Part shown: positions 8,954 through 19,810 of the stretch, piece after piece
Numbering within the stretch: position 1 is the stretch's first letter
Layout of the letters: each line of letters starts with the position of its first letter
From: Cupriavidus sp. IDO
Lineage (GTDB): Bacteria > Pseudomonadota > Gammaproteobacteria > Burkholderiales > Burkholderiaceae
Reading direction: 5' to 3'
DNA: 64,000 bases
Assembly: GCF_000812465.1 (NCBI RefSeq)
Contig: NZ_JWMA01000044.1
Coordinates: 124,001-188,000, forward strand
Notes under the pieces: model-generated
The model's input: the letters and a program-made list of their open reading frames with translations, nothing else
What the model was told of the DNA's origin: nothing
The model's database searches: none
Made by a program: the position numbers and the translations under genes

Positions 8954-11205
8954 GACACGGCATGGCAGCAGCGACAAGACCGGGCCGTGGTGCATCGATG
9001 CGGCTGGCAATCCTCATCGCCGGCACGTGGCCCGTGCTCGCGTGGGCCGTACCGTCGTTCGAACAGGTCCGCGCCGACTGGCGCAGCGCCGATGTGATCG
9101 TGACCGACCGCCATGGCGAAGCGATCGGGCGCGTACGCGACGATTTCCGTGCGCGCCGCGGCGACTGGATCGGCCTGGCTGACACTTCGCCGGCGCTGCG
9201 CACTGCCATCGTGCTGTCGGAGGACAAACGCTTCTATGCGCACAGCGGCGTCGACTGGCAGGGCGTGGCGGCGGCGGCGTGGGCCAATCTGTGGAACACG
9301 CGCACACGCGGCGCCTCGACGCTGACCATGCAGCTTGCCGGCCTGATCGACGACGATCTGCGCCGGCCCGCTTCGGCCGGGCAGGGCCGCAGCCTCGGGC
9401 AGAAGCTCGGGCAGGCGGCGGGCGCGACAGCGCTGGAGCGCAACTGGAGCAAGGACCAGATCCTCGAGGCCTACCTGAACCTGGTGCCGTTCCGCGGCGA
9501 GCTCGTGGGCCTGTCGGCGATGTCGCAGACCTTGTTCGGCAAGTATCCGAACGGGCTCGACGCGCGCGAATCGGCGGTGGCGGTTGCACTCGTGCGCGCG
9601 CCCAATGCGCGCGCGGCACAGGTGGCGCGCCGGGCCTGCGGCATCCTGCAGGAGATGCGGCTGCCGCGCGAGTGCAACGGGCTGGAAGGCTTCACGCAGC
9701 TGGCGCTGCTGCGCACGGGCAGCGTCGCGCAGCAGGTGCAGGCGTCGTCATCGCCGGTGCCGGCGCAGCTCGCCCCGCATCTGTCGCGCATTCTGGTCAG
9801 CCAGGCGCGTGCTCAGGCCGGCGCCGGTGCGGCCATTCCCGCACGTATCCAGTCAACGGTCGACGGGCGACTGCAGCGCGTGGCGGTGACTAGCCTCGAC
9901 CGGCATCTGCGTGAACTGGCCGGGCGCCATGTCGAGGATGGCGCGGTGGTCGTGCTCGACAACGCCACGGGCGAAGTGCTGGCCTATGTCGGCTCTTCGG
10001 GCGCGCTGTCCGCGGCGGGGCAGGTGGATCACGCCGCGGCGCTGCGCCAGGCAGGGTCGACGCTGAAGCCCTTCCTCTATGCACAGGCGCTGGAGGAACG
10101 TCGGCTCACGGCGGCTTCGCTGCTCGATGACAGGCCGGTCAACCTGCCGGTCGGTGGCGGGCTCTACGTGCCGCAGAACTACGATCACCGCTACGCTGGC
10201 TGGGTCAGTACGCGCGCGGCGCTGGCGGCGTCGCTGAACGTACCTGCAGTGCGCACGCTGGTGATGGTGACGCCGCATCGATTCCACAAGCGGCTGGTGG
10301 CGCTCGGGCTGCCGCTGACCGAGGCCGGTGATTACTACGGCTACAGCCTCGCGCTGGGCAGCGCCGATGTGTCGCTGCTGTCGCTGACCAACGCGTATCG
10401 CGCGTTTTCCAACGGTGGCCGCTACGCGCCGGTGCGCTGGCGCGAAGGCACGGCGGCGCCGTCGATGCCGGCGGTGATGTCGCCCGGCGCCAGCTATGTG
10501 ATCGGCGACATCCTGTCTGACCGGCACGCGCGTGCGCGCACCTTCGGCCTGGACAGTCCGCTCACCACGCGCTTCTGGACGGCGGTGAAGACAGGCACCA
10601 GCAAGGACATGCGCGACAACTGGTGCATCGGCTGGTCGCAGCGCTATACGGTGGGCGTGTGGGTAGGCAATGCCAGCGGCGCCAGCATGCGCGAGGTGTC
10701 GGGCGTTTCCGGCGCGGCGCCGGTGTGGCATGAGGTCATGGAGGCACTGCACCGCTCGCAGCCCAGCGTGGCCCCGGCGATGCCGGCCGGGGTGGAGCGC
10801 GTCGCCCTGAGCTTTGCCGATGACCTCGAGCCCGCACGGGAAGAGGTGTTCCTCGCCGGTACGGCCCTCACGCATGTCAGTGTTGGCGCTGCCACCGTGC
10901 GAACCGGTGCGCCCGCGATTGCGAATCCCGCGGACGGCACGATATTCGCGCTCGATCCCGACATGCCGCCCGCCGCGCAACGGGTCTGGTTCCATGCCGA
11001 GGGCGTGGCCGGCCAGACCGCGCGTGCGGTGAGCTGGCGCATGGACGGCAAGCCGCTGGGCCGCGGCGGCGAAGTGGCGTGGCTGCCGTGGCCGGGAAGG
11101 CATCAGGTCGAGCTGCTCGATGGTGCGGGCAAGGTGGTCGATCGCATCGGCATCGAAGTGCGCGGCGCGACCGTGCGTGTGCCTTCAGCTGCATCGAGGC
11201 GCTGA
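8950..11205 (+). CDS. pbpC: Penicillin-binding protein 1C (PbpC), bifunctional murein synthase
   Basis: This is a class A penicillin-binding protein of 751 residues. After an N-terminal membrane or signal segment (about residues 17-33) comes a family 51 transglycosylase domain with catalytic Glu91 in SEDKRFYAH. The transpeptidase domain follows with S370TLK, the SLN motif and K547TGT. The C-terminal BiPBP_C domain, diagnostic of PBP1C, ends the protein. I start it at the ATG overlapping the yhhN stop, with GGGAGG just upstream. A longer in-frame extension leftward lies inside yhhN and looks like frame shadow. PBP1C with A2M is a recurrent pair thought to repair peptidoglycan after protease attack. 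The 3' end overlaps the convergent lysR gene by 21 bp. Confidence 0.93.
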   Translation: MRHGMAAATRPGRGASMRLAILIAGTWPVLAWAVPSFEQVRADWRSADVIVTDRHGEAIGRVRDDFRARRGDWIGLADTSPALRTAIVLSEDKRFYAHSGVDWQGVAAAAWANLWNTRTRGASTLTMQLAGLIDDDLRRPASAGQGRSLGQKLGQAAGATALERNWSKDQILEAYLNLVPFRGELVGLSAMSQTLFGKYPNGLDARESAVAVALVRAPNARAAQVARRACGILQEMRLPRECNGLEGFTQLALLRTGSVAQQVQASSSPVPAQLAPHLSRILVSQARAQAGAGAAIPARIQSTVDGRLQRVAVTSLDRHLRELAGRHVEDGAVVVLDNATGEVLAYVGSSGALSAAGQVDHAAALRQAGSTLKPFLYAQALEERRLTAASLLDDRPVNLPVGGGLYVPQNYDHRYAGWVSTRAALAASLNVPAVRTLVMVTPHRFHKRLVALGLPLTEAGDYYGYSLALGSADVSLLSLTNAYRAFSNGGRYAPVRWREGTAAPSMPAVMSPGASYVIGDILSDRHARARTFGLDSPLTTRFWTAVKTGTSKDMRDNWCIGWSQRYTVGVWVGNASGASMREVSGVSGAAPVWHEVMEALHRSQPSVAPAMPAGVERVALSFADDLEPAREEVFLAGTALTHVSVGAATVRTGAPAIANPADGTIFALDPDMPPAAQRVWFHAEGVAGQTARAVSWRMDGKPLGRGGEVAWLPWPGRHQVELLDGAGKVVDRIGIEVRGATVRVPSAASRR

Positions 11206-12132
11206 ACCGGCCGCTGAAACGGGCGCGCGGGCCTTCAGGAAATCGACGAACACGCGCAGCTTGGGCGGCATCAGCACGCGGCCCGGGTAGTACAGGTAGA
11301 AGCCGTCGAACGGCGCTCTCCATTCATCGAGCACGGTGACAAGCTGGCCGGAATCGAGCGCAGCCTGGATGTGGATCGGGAACTCGTAGATTAGCCCCAT
11401 GCCGTCCAGCGCCGCCTGGTGCAGCAGGGTCTTGTCATTGGCGATCAGCGCGGCGTGCGTGTCCACCGTGAAGGTGCGCCCGTCTTCCACGAACTCCCAG
11501 CGGTACACGCCGCCATGCGGACCGAAGCGGTACTGCAGGCAGGCATGCGCGTGCAGGTCGCGCGGATTGCGCGGCGTGCCATGGCGCGCCAGATAGTCCG
11601 GTGACGCAGCCACCACCATATGCAGGGGGCCGGTGACGGGAATCGCCACCATGTCCCGCTGCAGGGCTTCGCCCAGGCGCAGGCCGGCATCGAAGCCTTC
11701 GGCGATCAGGTCGGCGAAGCGGTCGTCGGTGACGACATCGACGGCAATGCCGGGATGGGCCGGCATGAACTCGGCCAGCAAGGGGCGCAGGACGAGGGCG
11801 CCGCCGGTGGTGGGCGTGGTCAGGCGCAGCGTGCCGGCGGGCATGTCGCGCTGCTGGCGGATGTCGTCGGTAGCCGCGCCAATCTCTGCGAGCGCGGGCT
11901 CGACACGTGCGAGCAGGGCGGCGCCGGCCTCGGTCAGGCCGACGCTGCGGGTCGTGCGCTGAAGCAGGCGCACGCCGAGCCGCGCTTCGAGCTGGCGGAT
12001 CGTCTGGGACACCGCCGAGGGGCTCACCGCCAGTTCGGTGGCGGCCGCGGTAAAGCTGCCGAGCCGGGCCACGCGCGTGAACGCAGCCAGCGCAGGCAGG
12101 GAGTCGGCATCGATTGTGAAGTCTGGCTTCAT
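11185..12132 (-). CDS. LysR-family transcriptional regulator
   Basis: This 315-residue regulator has an N-terminal winged helix-turn-helix (about residues 12-70, LGSFTAAATELAVSPSAVSQ) and a periplasmic-binding-like effector domain (about 95-300). The sequence resembles the LysR subgroup typically found beside oxidoreductases. It is divergent from the aldo-keto reductase at 12218 with an 85-bp shared control region, so that gene is its most likely target. The ligand is unknown. The ATG at 12132 is chosen because the HTH begins soon after it; an in-frame extension upstream would run through the promoter and into the reductase gene. Its last 21 bp overlap the 3' end of pbpC on the opposite strand. 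Confidence 0.9.
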   Translation of the reverse strand: MKPDFTIDADSLPALAAFTRVARLGSFTAAATELAVSPSAVSQTIRQLEARLGVRLLQRTTRSVGLTEAGAALLARVEPALAEIGAATDDIRQQRDMPAGTLRLTTPTTGGALVLRPLLAEFMPAHPGIAVDVVTDDRFADLIAEGFDAGLRLGEALQRDMVAIPVTGPLHMVVAASPDYLARHGTPRNPRDLHAHACLQYRFGPHGGVYRWEFVEDGRTFTVDTHAALIANDKTLLHQAALDGMGLIYEFPIHIQAALDSGQLVTVLDEWRAPFDGFYLYYPGRVLMPPKLRVFVDFLKARAPVSAAGSAPRCS

Positions 12133-12140
12133 GATGCATG

Positions 12141-12155
12141 CAGCGTAGCACGCTG
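12141..12155. promoter_or_regulatory. Short palindrome in the LysR/aldo-keto reductase gap
   Basis: CAGCGT-AGC-ACGCTG is a perfect 6-bp inverted repeat in the 85-bp divergent region. It is a possible operator for the adjacent LysR protein, but short dyads like this also arise by chance at this GC content. Confidence 0.3.
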
Positions 12156-12217
12156 TTTCCGGGGCGGTCGAGTGTCCATACTTGCCTGCATTCGCCGCCG
12201 ACCAACAGGAGCTTCCA

Positions 12218-14248
<2,031 letters not shown>

Positions 14249-14296
14249 TCAGAGTGGCCGCCGCCGCCTCGGTAAAACCCCTAATAACTGAGGGTC

Positions 14297-14314
14297 TTTG
14301 CCGGGATCGGCAAA
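14297..14314. other. Small hairpin upstream of ompW
   Basis: TTTGCCG-GGAT-CGGCAAA forms a 7-bp stem with a 4-nt loop in the 244-bp gap before ompW. It has no T-run. It may be a weak terminator for the upstream gene or part of the ompW control region. A GATAAT at 14450-14455 could be a minus-10 for ompW, but no well-spaced minus-35 is seen. Confidence 0.3.
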
Positions 14315-14492
14315 ACCGTTGCGCCGATGCTGCGGCATGGCTGTGTGATTCGATCGCAGATGCCGTTTTCTTCATGGTTAACCCTTTGTTTGGGGGCGCA
14401 ACTCTACCAATTAGTGTCATGTTTGAAACAGTCCTCGTACCGCAGGCCGGATAATGCACGCCTGCAGTAACTGAATGAGGAGTATGAGGACT

Positions 14493-15212
14493 ATGAAATC
14501 GACCTATAAGATGCTGGCGGCTGGCGCTGTCATGGCGCTGGCTGGAACTGCGCAGGCGCAATCGGCTGGCAGCAATATCATCAGCCTGGGCTGGTTCCGC
14601 GTGATGCCGAACAGCTCGGCGGATCCGCTGACCGTGGACAGCATCAACGGCCGCCCGGTGGGTCTTGTCAAGAACGGCACTGGCGCGGAAATCGAGTCGG
14701 CCGATACCCTCGGCATTGCCTTTACGCACTTTTTCACCGACAACATCTCGGGCGAATTCGTGGCAGGCATTCCGCCCAAGCACGATGTCAGGGGCGACGG
14801 CAGCTTCAGCCAGTACGGCAAGCTTGGATCGGTCAGGCAGTGGAGCCCGGCCCTGCTGGTGAAGTACCACTTCTTCGAGGCGAAGACCAAGTTCCGTCCG
14901 TATGTTGGCATCGGGGTGAACTACACCTGGTTCACCGACGAAACCATCAGCAACCAGAATTTCGTCAACCGCGAAGTGCTGCCGGGCGGCAAGATGAGCG
15001 CCAGCGCGGATAGCTCGTGGAACCCGGTGTTCAATATCGGTGCTAATTACGCTGTCACGGACAACTGGTTCGTGGGCTTGTCGGTCTCGTACCTGCCGCT
15101 GTCGGCCAAGGCGACACTCACGACGACCAACGGTCCTGTCACGATCGTCTCGCACACCAAGATCAAGATCGATCCGGTGGTGACGTTCCTGAACGTGGGC
15201 TATCGCTTCTGA
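14493..15212 (+). CDS. ompW: OmpW-family outer membrane protein
   Basis: This 239-residue protein begins with a clear signal peptide (MKSTYKMLAAGAVMALAGTAQA, likely cut before QSAG). It continues as an alternating-hydrophobicity beta-barrel and ends in Phe (VGYRF), the usual outer-membrane assembly signal. The segments VKYHFFEAKTKFRPYVGIGVNY and DNWFVGLSVSYLPLSAK are typical of OmpW. Family members form a narrow eight-stranded barrel with a hydrophobic channel used by small apolar compounds. GAGGAG at 14477-14482 fits the ATG at 14493 better than the in-frame ATGs at 14475 and 14484. A strong terminator follows, so it is probably monocistronic. Confidence 0.9.
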   Translation: MKSTYKMLAAGAVMALAGTAQAQSAGSNIISLGWFRVMPNSSADPLTVDSINGRPVGLVKNGTGAEIESADTLGIAFTHFFTDNISGEFVAGIPPKHDVRGDGSFSQYGKLGSVRQWSPALLVKYHFFEAKTKFRPYVGIGVNYTWFTDETISNQNFVNREVLPGGKMSASADSSWNPVFNIGANYAVTDNWFVGLSVSYLPLSAKATLTTTNGPVTIVSHTKIKIDPVVTFLNVGYRF

Positions 15213-15235
15213 GCGGGGCACATGTCAGTAGAAAA

Positions 15236-15256
15236 GGGCGCCGAGGCGCCCTTTTT
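15236..15256 (+). terminator. Rho-independent terminator of ompW
   Basis: GGGCGC-CGAG-GCGCCC is followed by TTTTT and starts 24 nt after the ompW stop codon. Confidence 0.85.
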
Positions 15257-15273
15257 CGTCGCTGGCCGTTCTC

Positions 15274-15474
15274 TCAAGCCACGGACTTTACCGGGTAGCC
15301 GGCTTCCTCGATGGCATGGCGCAGGGCCTGGGTGTCCGCGCCGCTTTCCACGCGCACAGCCTGCGTCGGCACATCCGCCGAAACCCTGGCAGCCGGATCC
15401 ACCGCCTGCACCGCGCGTGTGATGGCGCCCACGCAGTGATTGCACGACATGCCTTCAACCTGGAAATTGATCAT
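15274..15474 (-). CDS. copZ: Copper chaperone CopZ (heavy-metal-associated domain)
   Basis: This 66-residue protein consists of one HMA ferredoxin-like domain. The metal-binding motif is MSCNHC (Cys11, Cys14). Such proteins carry Cu(I) to the efflux ATPase in the cytoplasm. The start codon at 15474 is supported by GGAGAG on the minus strand; the longer in-frame extension runs through the promoter. It diverges from copA, with its own CueR-type promoter about 55-85 bp upstream of the start, so chaperone and pump should be induced together by copper. Confidence 0.9.
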   Translation of the reverse strand: MINFQVEGMSCNHCVGAITRAVQAVDPAARVSADVPTQAVRVESGADTQALRHAIEEAGYPVKSVA

Positions 15475-15527
15475 TCTTCTGCTCTCCTGAACGGGATGGA
15501 CTGGCGACATGACGCCGCGACAGACGT

Positions 15528-15558
15528 AGTGTGAACCTTCCCATCGTGGGAAGCGCAA
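15528..15558 (-). promoter_or_regulatory. CueR-type promoter of copZ
   Basis: On the minus strand the minus-35 TTGCGC (15553-15558) and minus-10 CACACT (15528-15533) are separated by 19 bp. The spacer holds a dyad of TTCCC and GGGAA. A 19-bp spacer with a central dyad is the hallmark of MerR/CueR-activated promoters. It resembles the copA operator nearby. Confidence 0.75.
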
Positions 15559-15612
15559 GCCCATTTTCACAAGGCCGGAAGATGCGCCGCAAGATGCTCC
15601 TGCATGCCAGGC

Positions 15613-15643
15613 TTGACCTTCCTATGATGGTAAGGTCCATGAT
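15613..15643 (+). promoter_or_regulatory. CueR-type promoter of copA
   Basis: TTGACC (15613-15618) and CATGAT (15638-15643) are separated by exactly 19 bp. The operator dyad GACCTT (15615-15620) / AAGGTC (15632-15637) closely resembles the known CueR site of E. coli copA. MerR-family activators untwist such long spacers when Cu(I) or Ag(I) binds. Confidence 0.85.
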
Positions 15644-15674
15644 CCAGTCATCGACACTGTGAAGAAGACGAGCC

Positions 15675-18140
15675 ATGTCCAGTTCCACCGTAGCTACAGC
15701 GCTTCCGGCCGAGCAGGCCCCCGAATGGCAGCTGCCGATCGATGGCATGACCTGCGCGTCGTGTGTGCGCCGGGTGGAAAACGCCCTGGCAAAAGTGCCG
15801 GGCGTGCGCGAGGTGGCCGTCAACCTTGCGACCGAGCAGGCCACCCTGCGTGCCGACAACGGCGCGGTGCTGCCTGCTGCGGCCAGGGCGGTAGCCGATG
15901 CTGGCTATGAGGTGCCGCGCGAGATGGCTGAACTGGCGATTTCCGATATGACCTGCGCCTCGTGCGTGTCGCGCGTGGAGAAGGCGCTGCGCGCAGTGCC
16001 GGGCGTACTCGATGCGCAGGTGAACCTGGCCACCGAGCGCGCCAGCGTGACGATGCTGCGCGGCGCGGCCGATACCGCGGCCCTGGTGGCCGCGGTGGCG
16101 CGCGCCGGTTACGGTGCTTCTCCGGTCATGGAGGAGGCCAGCGCCGCGGCGTCGCCGGCAAGGGAAACGACATTCTGGAACGGGCCGTGGCCCGTGGCGA
16201 TCTCGGCGGTGCTGTCGCTGCCGCTGGTGGCGCCGATGGTGCTGGCGTGGTTCGGCGTGCACTGGATGCTGCCGGCCTGGGTGCAGTGGCTGCTGGCAAC
16301 GCCGGTGCAGTTCGTTTTCGGCTGGCGCTTCTACAAGGCCGGATGGAAGGCCGTGCGCGCCGGCGCCGGCAATATGGACCTGCTCGTCGCACTGGGCACC
16401 AGCGCGGCCTACGGGCTGTCGCTGTGGCTGATGTGGCGCACGCCGGCCGATGCCATGCCCCATCTCTATTTCGAAAGCGCGGCGGTGGTCATCACGCTGG
16501 TGAGGCTGGGCAAGTGGCTGGAGACGCGCGCCAAGCGCCAGACCGCCGATGCCATTCGTGCGCTGGCCGCACTGCGGCCCGACACCGCGCGCGTGCGCCG
16601 CGACGGTCAGGAACTGACTGTGCCGCTGGGCAGCGTGCGCGTGGGCGATGATGTGGTGGTGCGCCCCGGCGAGCGCATTCCGGTCGATGCCGAGGTGATC
16701 GAAGGCAACAGCCACGCCGATGAATCGATGCTGACCGGCGAGAGCGTGCCCGTGCCCAAGAAGCCAGGCGACCGCCTCACCGGGGGCGCCATCAACTTCG
16801 AAGGACTGCTGGTGGCCCGCACCGTGGCCGTGGGCGCCGAGACCGTGCTGGCCCGCATCATCCGCATGGTCGAGCACGCGCAGGCCGCCAAGGCACCGAT
16901 CCAGCGCATGGTGGACCAGGTCAGCGCGGTGTTTGTGCCGGTGGTATTGGGCATTGCGTTGCTGACCGTGCTCGGCTGGGGGCTGTTCGCCGGAGACTGG
17001 GAAGCGGCACTGCTCAACGCGGTGGCGGTGCTGGTGATCGCCTGCCCGTGTGCGCTCGGGCTGGCAACACCCACCGCGATCATGGCCGGCACCGGTGCCG
17101 GTGCGCGCGCGGGCATCCTGATCAAGGACGCCGAGGCATTGGAAATTGCCCATCGCGTCAGCGTGGTGGCCTTCGACAAGACCGGCACGCTGACGGTCGG
17201 CAAGCCGGAAGTCGTGGCGTTGCATGCGGCCGATGCCGATGACACCGGTGGTGAGCGCCTGCTGGCGCGGCTGGCCGCCCTGCAGGCCGGCAGCGAACAC
17301 CCGCTGGCGCGTGCCGTGCTGACTGCGGCGCAGGTGCGCGGCCTTGTGGTGCGGTCTGCCACAGGCGTGCAGTCGCTGCCCGGGCGTGGCATTGCCGGCG
17401 AGGTCGACGGCCACGCGCTGCAGCTTGGCAGCGATCGCCTGCGCGAGTCGCTGGGCGCCGATGCGGGTGCGCTGCAGGCGGCGGCGGATCGTCTGCGCGA
17501 CGAGGGCCGCACCGTCTCGTGGCTGGTAGAAACCACGCCACCGCGCGTGGCGGGGCTGGTGGCATTCGGCGACGCCATCAAGCCGGGTGCGGTGGCAGCC
17601 ATCGCCCGCTTGCGCGCCGCGGGCGTGCGCACCGTGATGCTGACCGGCGACAACCGCGGCGCAGCCGCGCGCGTGGCGCAGGCGCTCGGTCTGGATGATG
17701 TGCAGGCCGAAGTGCTGCCCGAAGACAAGGCCGCGCGCGTCCGGGCGCTGGGGCAGGACGGCGCGGTGGTGGCGATGGTGGGCGACGGCATCAACGATGC
17801 GCCGGCGCTGGCCGCGGCCGATGTCGGCATCGCCATGTCGACCGGCACCGATGTCGCCATGCATGCCGCCGGCATCACGCTGATGCGTGGCGACCCAGCG
17901 CTGGTGGCCGACGCGCTGGCGGTGTCGCACCGCACCGTGCGCAAGATCCGCCAGAACCTGTTCTGGGCGTTCTTCTACAACGTGGTCGGCATACCGCTGG
18001 CTGCGGCCGGGATGCTCAACCCGGTGGTGGCGGGGGCGGCGATGGCATTTTCGAGCGTCAGCGTGGTTGGCAACGCACTGCTGTTGCGGCGCTGGCATCC
18101 GGCTGCCGGCGCGCAGGACGCAAATAAGGAGCAGGCATGA
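15675..18140 (+). CDS. copA: Copper-exporting P1B-type ATPase CopA
   Basis: This inner-membrane pump exports Cu(I) from the cytoplasm using ATP. The 821-residue protein has two N-terminal HMA domains (Cys27/Cys30 and Cys94/Cys97, both in MTCASC), eight expected membrane helices and the transport motif CPC (Cys457-Cys459). The phosphorylation site is D501KTGT, with TGDN and GDGIND hinge motifs near the end. The length is normal for a two-HMA CopA. The start lies 32 nt after the minus-10 of the CueR-type promoter. The stop overlaps the start of cueR by ATGA, so regulator and pump are co-translated. Confidence 0.97.
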   Translation: MSSSTVATALPAEQAPEWQLPIDGMTCASCVRRVENALAKVPGVREVAVNLATEQATLRADNGAVLPAAARAVADAGYEVPREMAELAISDMTCASCVSRVEKALRAVPGVLDAQVNLATERASVTMLRGAADTAALVAAVARAGYGASPVMEEASAAASPARETTFWNGPWPVAISAVLSLPLVAPMVLAWFGVHWMLPAWVQWLLATPVQFVFGWRFYKAGWKAVRAGAGNMDLLVALGTSAAYGLSLWLMWRTPADAMPHLYFESAAVVITLVRLGKWLETRAKRQTADAIRALAALRPDTARVRRDGQELTVPLGSVRVGDDVVVRPGERIPVDAEVIEGNSHADESMLTGESVPVPKKPGDRLTGGAINFEGLLVARTVAVGAETVLARIIRMVEHAQAAKAPIQRMVDQVSAVFVPVVLGIALLTVLGWGLFAGDWEAALLNAVAVLVIACPCALGLATPTAIMAGTGAGARAGILIKDAEALEIAHRVSVVAFDKTGTLTVGKPEVVALHAADADDTGGERLLARLAALQAGSEHPLARAVLTAAQVRGLVVRSATGVQSLPGRGIAGEVDGHALQLGSDRLRESLGADAGALQAAADRLRDEGRTVSWLVETTPPRVAGLVAFGDAIKPGAVAAIARLRAAGVRTVMLTGDNRGAAARVAQALGLDDVQAEVLPEDKAARVRALGQDGAVVAMVGDGINDAPALAAADVGIAMSTGTDVAMHAAGITLMRGDPALVADALAVSHRTVRKIRQNLFWAFFYNVVGIPLAAAGMLNPVVAGAAMAFSSVSVVGNALLLRRWHPAAGAQDANKEQA

Positions 18141-18550
18141 ATATCGGAGACGCGGCGCAGGCCTCGGGGGTCTCCGCCAAGATGATCCGGCACTACGAGT
18201 CCATCGGGCTGGTCGATGCGCCGCCGCGCACCGAAGGCGGCTATCGCCGCTACGACGAACGCGCGGTGCACACCTTGCGCTTCGTGCGGCGCGCTCGTAA
18301 TCTCGGGTTCTCGCTCGACGAGATTCGCGATCTGCTGTCGCTGTGGCATGACCGCGGGCGCGCCAGTGCCGATGTGAAGGCTCTGACGCTGCGTCATGTG
18401 GCGGACCTGGAACAGCGCATCGCCGAGCTGGCCAATATGCGCGATACCTTGCGCCATCTGGCGCAAGCCTGCAGCGGTGATGACCGGCCCGACTGTCCGA
18501 TCCTGGCGGACATGGCGCAGCCGGAAAGCGGAGACGGCTGCCACCACTGA
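18137..18550 (+). CDS. cueR: Cu(I)-responsive MerR-family regulator CueR
   Basis: This 137-residue activator has a MerR winged helix (residues 1-70, with the [12 protein letters not shown] and GGYRRYDE signatures), a dimerisation coiled coil and a short metal loop. Cys112 and Cys120 ([10 protein letters not shown]) match the metal-binding pair of E. coli CueR in number and spacing, which points to a monovalent copper/silver sensor rather than zinc or mercury. It ends in a Cys-His-His tail. It overlaps copA, so it should be induced by its own target promoter, giving positive feedback. CueR-type sites precede both copA and copZ. Confidence 0.93.
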   Translation: MNIGDAAQASGVSAKMIRHYESIGLVDAPPRTEGGYRRYDERAVHTLRFVRRARNLGFSLDEIRDLLSLWHDRGRASADVKALTLRHVADLEQRIAELANMRDTLRHLAQACSGDDRPDCPILADMAQPESGDGCHH

Positions 18551-18605
18551 GGGGGAACGCAGGCTGGCGAGTGGTAGCGCTGCAGAAGACGACCAACAAT
18601 CAAAA

Positions 18606-18622
18606 CCGGTGTGCGACACCGG
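18606..18622. other. Small hairpin between cueR and the next gene
   Basis: CCGGTGT-GCG-ACACCGG is a perfect 7-bp stem with a 3-nt loop. No T-run follows. It lies about 30 nt upstream of the start of the alpha/beta hydrolase, so it is in the leader if the gene is transcribed from cueR. Confidence 0.35.
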
Positions 18623-18651
18623 CCGGCGGTACCACGGAGGAATGCTTGCAA

Positions 18652-19599
18652 ATGGACGAACCCATGACGGACGGACCTGTCCACGCAGCCGGATCCGGCC
18701 AGCCGGCGGGCGTTGCCGAAGCCGCGGCGACGACAGCTGCCATCGCACCGGTGGAAAGCCGCCAGCGCATGCGTGACGGCACCGAACTGCTGTTGCGCAC
18801 GTGGCTACCCGATCCCGCACAGTTTCCGGAAGCGCTTGGCTCGCTGCTGCTGGTACACGGCCTGGCCGAGCACAGCGGGCGCTACCAGCATGTGGCCGAG
18901 GTGCTGTGCGGGCTCGGCCTGCGCGTGCGCGGCTATGACCAGCGCGGCCACGGCGCCAGCGGCGGCGCGCGCATGGTGGTGGATCATCCCGATGCCTACT
19001 TGGACGACCTGGCCGAGATCTATGACGCCGCCGTGCGCAGCTGGAACGAGCTGCCATTCCTGCTCGGCCACAGCATGGGCGGGCTGATCGCCGCGCGTTT
19101 TGCCACGGCGCGCGTGCGCCCGGTGCGCGCGCTGCTGCTGTCGTCGCCGGCGCTGGCGCTGCGGCTCTCGCAGCCGATGCTTGCGATCCACCGCGTGCTG
19201 CTGTCGCTGGCGCCGCGCCTGCGCGTGCCCAATCCCATCGACGCGCGTCTGCTGTCGCACGATGCCAGCGTGGTGGCGCGCTATCGCAGCGATCCGCTGG
19301 TGCAGACCACCATCACCGCCAACGTGCTCGAAAGCTTTATTCGCGGCATGGCGCAAGCCCAGGCCGATGCACCACGGCTGGAGGCGCCGATGCTGATGCT
19401 GGTGGGCGGCGCCGACCGCATCGTCGATCCGGCCGGCAGCCGCACGTTCTTCGGCAACGCGCCCGCGGACCTGCGCGAGCAGGTGTGGTTCGACCACGGC
19501 TACCACGAGATCTTCAATGAGGCGGAGCCGCTGCGCAGCGAGGTGTTCGCTGCGCTGACGCAATGGCTGCGCGGCCATCTGGTGCCTGCTTCGGGCTAA
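18652..19599 (+). CDS. Alpha/beta hydrolase, monoacylglycerol-lipase-like
   Basis: This 315-residue hydrolase has the nucleophile elbow GHSMGG, an oxyanion segment LLVHGLAEHSGRY and a C-terminal Asp/His pair (VGGADRIVDPAGS and DHGYHEIFNE). These patterns are typical of the monoglyceride lipase / lysophospholipase (Hydrolase_4) group. There is no signal peptide, so it probably acts in the cytoplasm. The first 50 residues are low in complexity and Ala-rich. I chose the ATG at 18652, which has GGAGG 11 nt upstream; a second in-frame ATG at 18664 is possible. The substrate is unknown. Confidence 0.85.
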   Translation: MDEPMTDGPVHAAGSGQPAGVAEAAATTAAIAPVESRQRMRDGTELLLRTWLPDPAQFPEALGSLLLVHGLAEHSGRYQHVAEVLCGLGLRVRGYDQRGHGASGGARMVVDHPDAYLDDLAEIYDAAVRSWNELPFLLGHSMGGLIAARFATARVRPVRALLLSSPALALRLSQPMLAIHRVLLSLAPRLRVPNPIDARLLSHDASVVARYRSDPLVQTTITANVLESFIRGMAQAQADAPRLEAPMLMLVGGADRIVDPAGSRTFFGNAPADLREQVWFDHGYHEIFNEAEPLRSEVFAALTQWLRGHLVPASG

Positions 19600-19810
19600 G
19601 GCGGGTCATCCGGAGCCTGGTCTTCGAAGGAGCAGGGCCGGGCGCTCACGCTGTGCGTTCCGCGATGCATCTGACGCCGGGGCTGCTTCTCAAGAGCGGC
19701 CGTTGATCGGTTGCAGCCCGCCGATTGTCCGCGATGATTCTCTCTTTCGGAAAGAAGGGGCAAACTAGCAAACCGAACAGAGCAGAACAGAACAGAACCG
19801 ACAAGGACAC

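Noticed and set aside
15648..18599. 983-codon minus-strand open frame over copA and cueR
   Set aside because: The composition is typical of shadows. copA and cueR on the plus strand have complete catalytic and metal-binding motifs.
19774..19799. ACAGA-type short tandem repeat before the GMC oxidoreductase
   Set aside because: There are only about four imperfect units just upstream of the ribosome binding site. This is too short to call a functional repeat.
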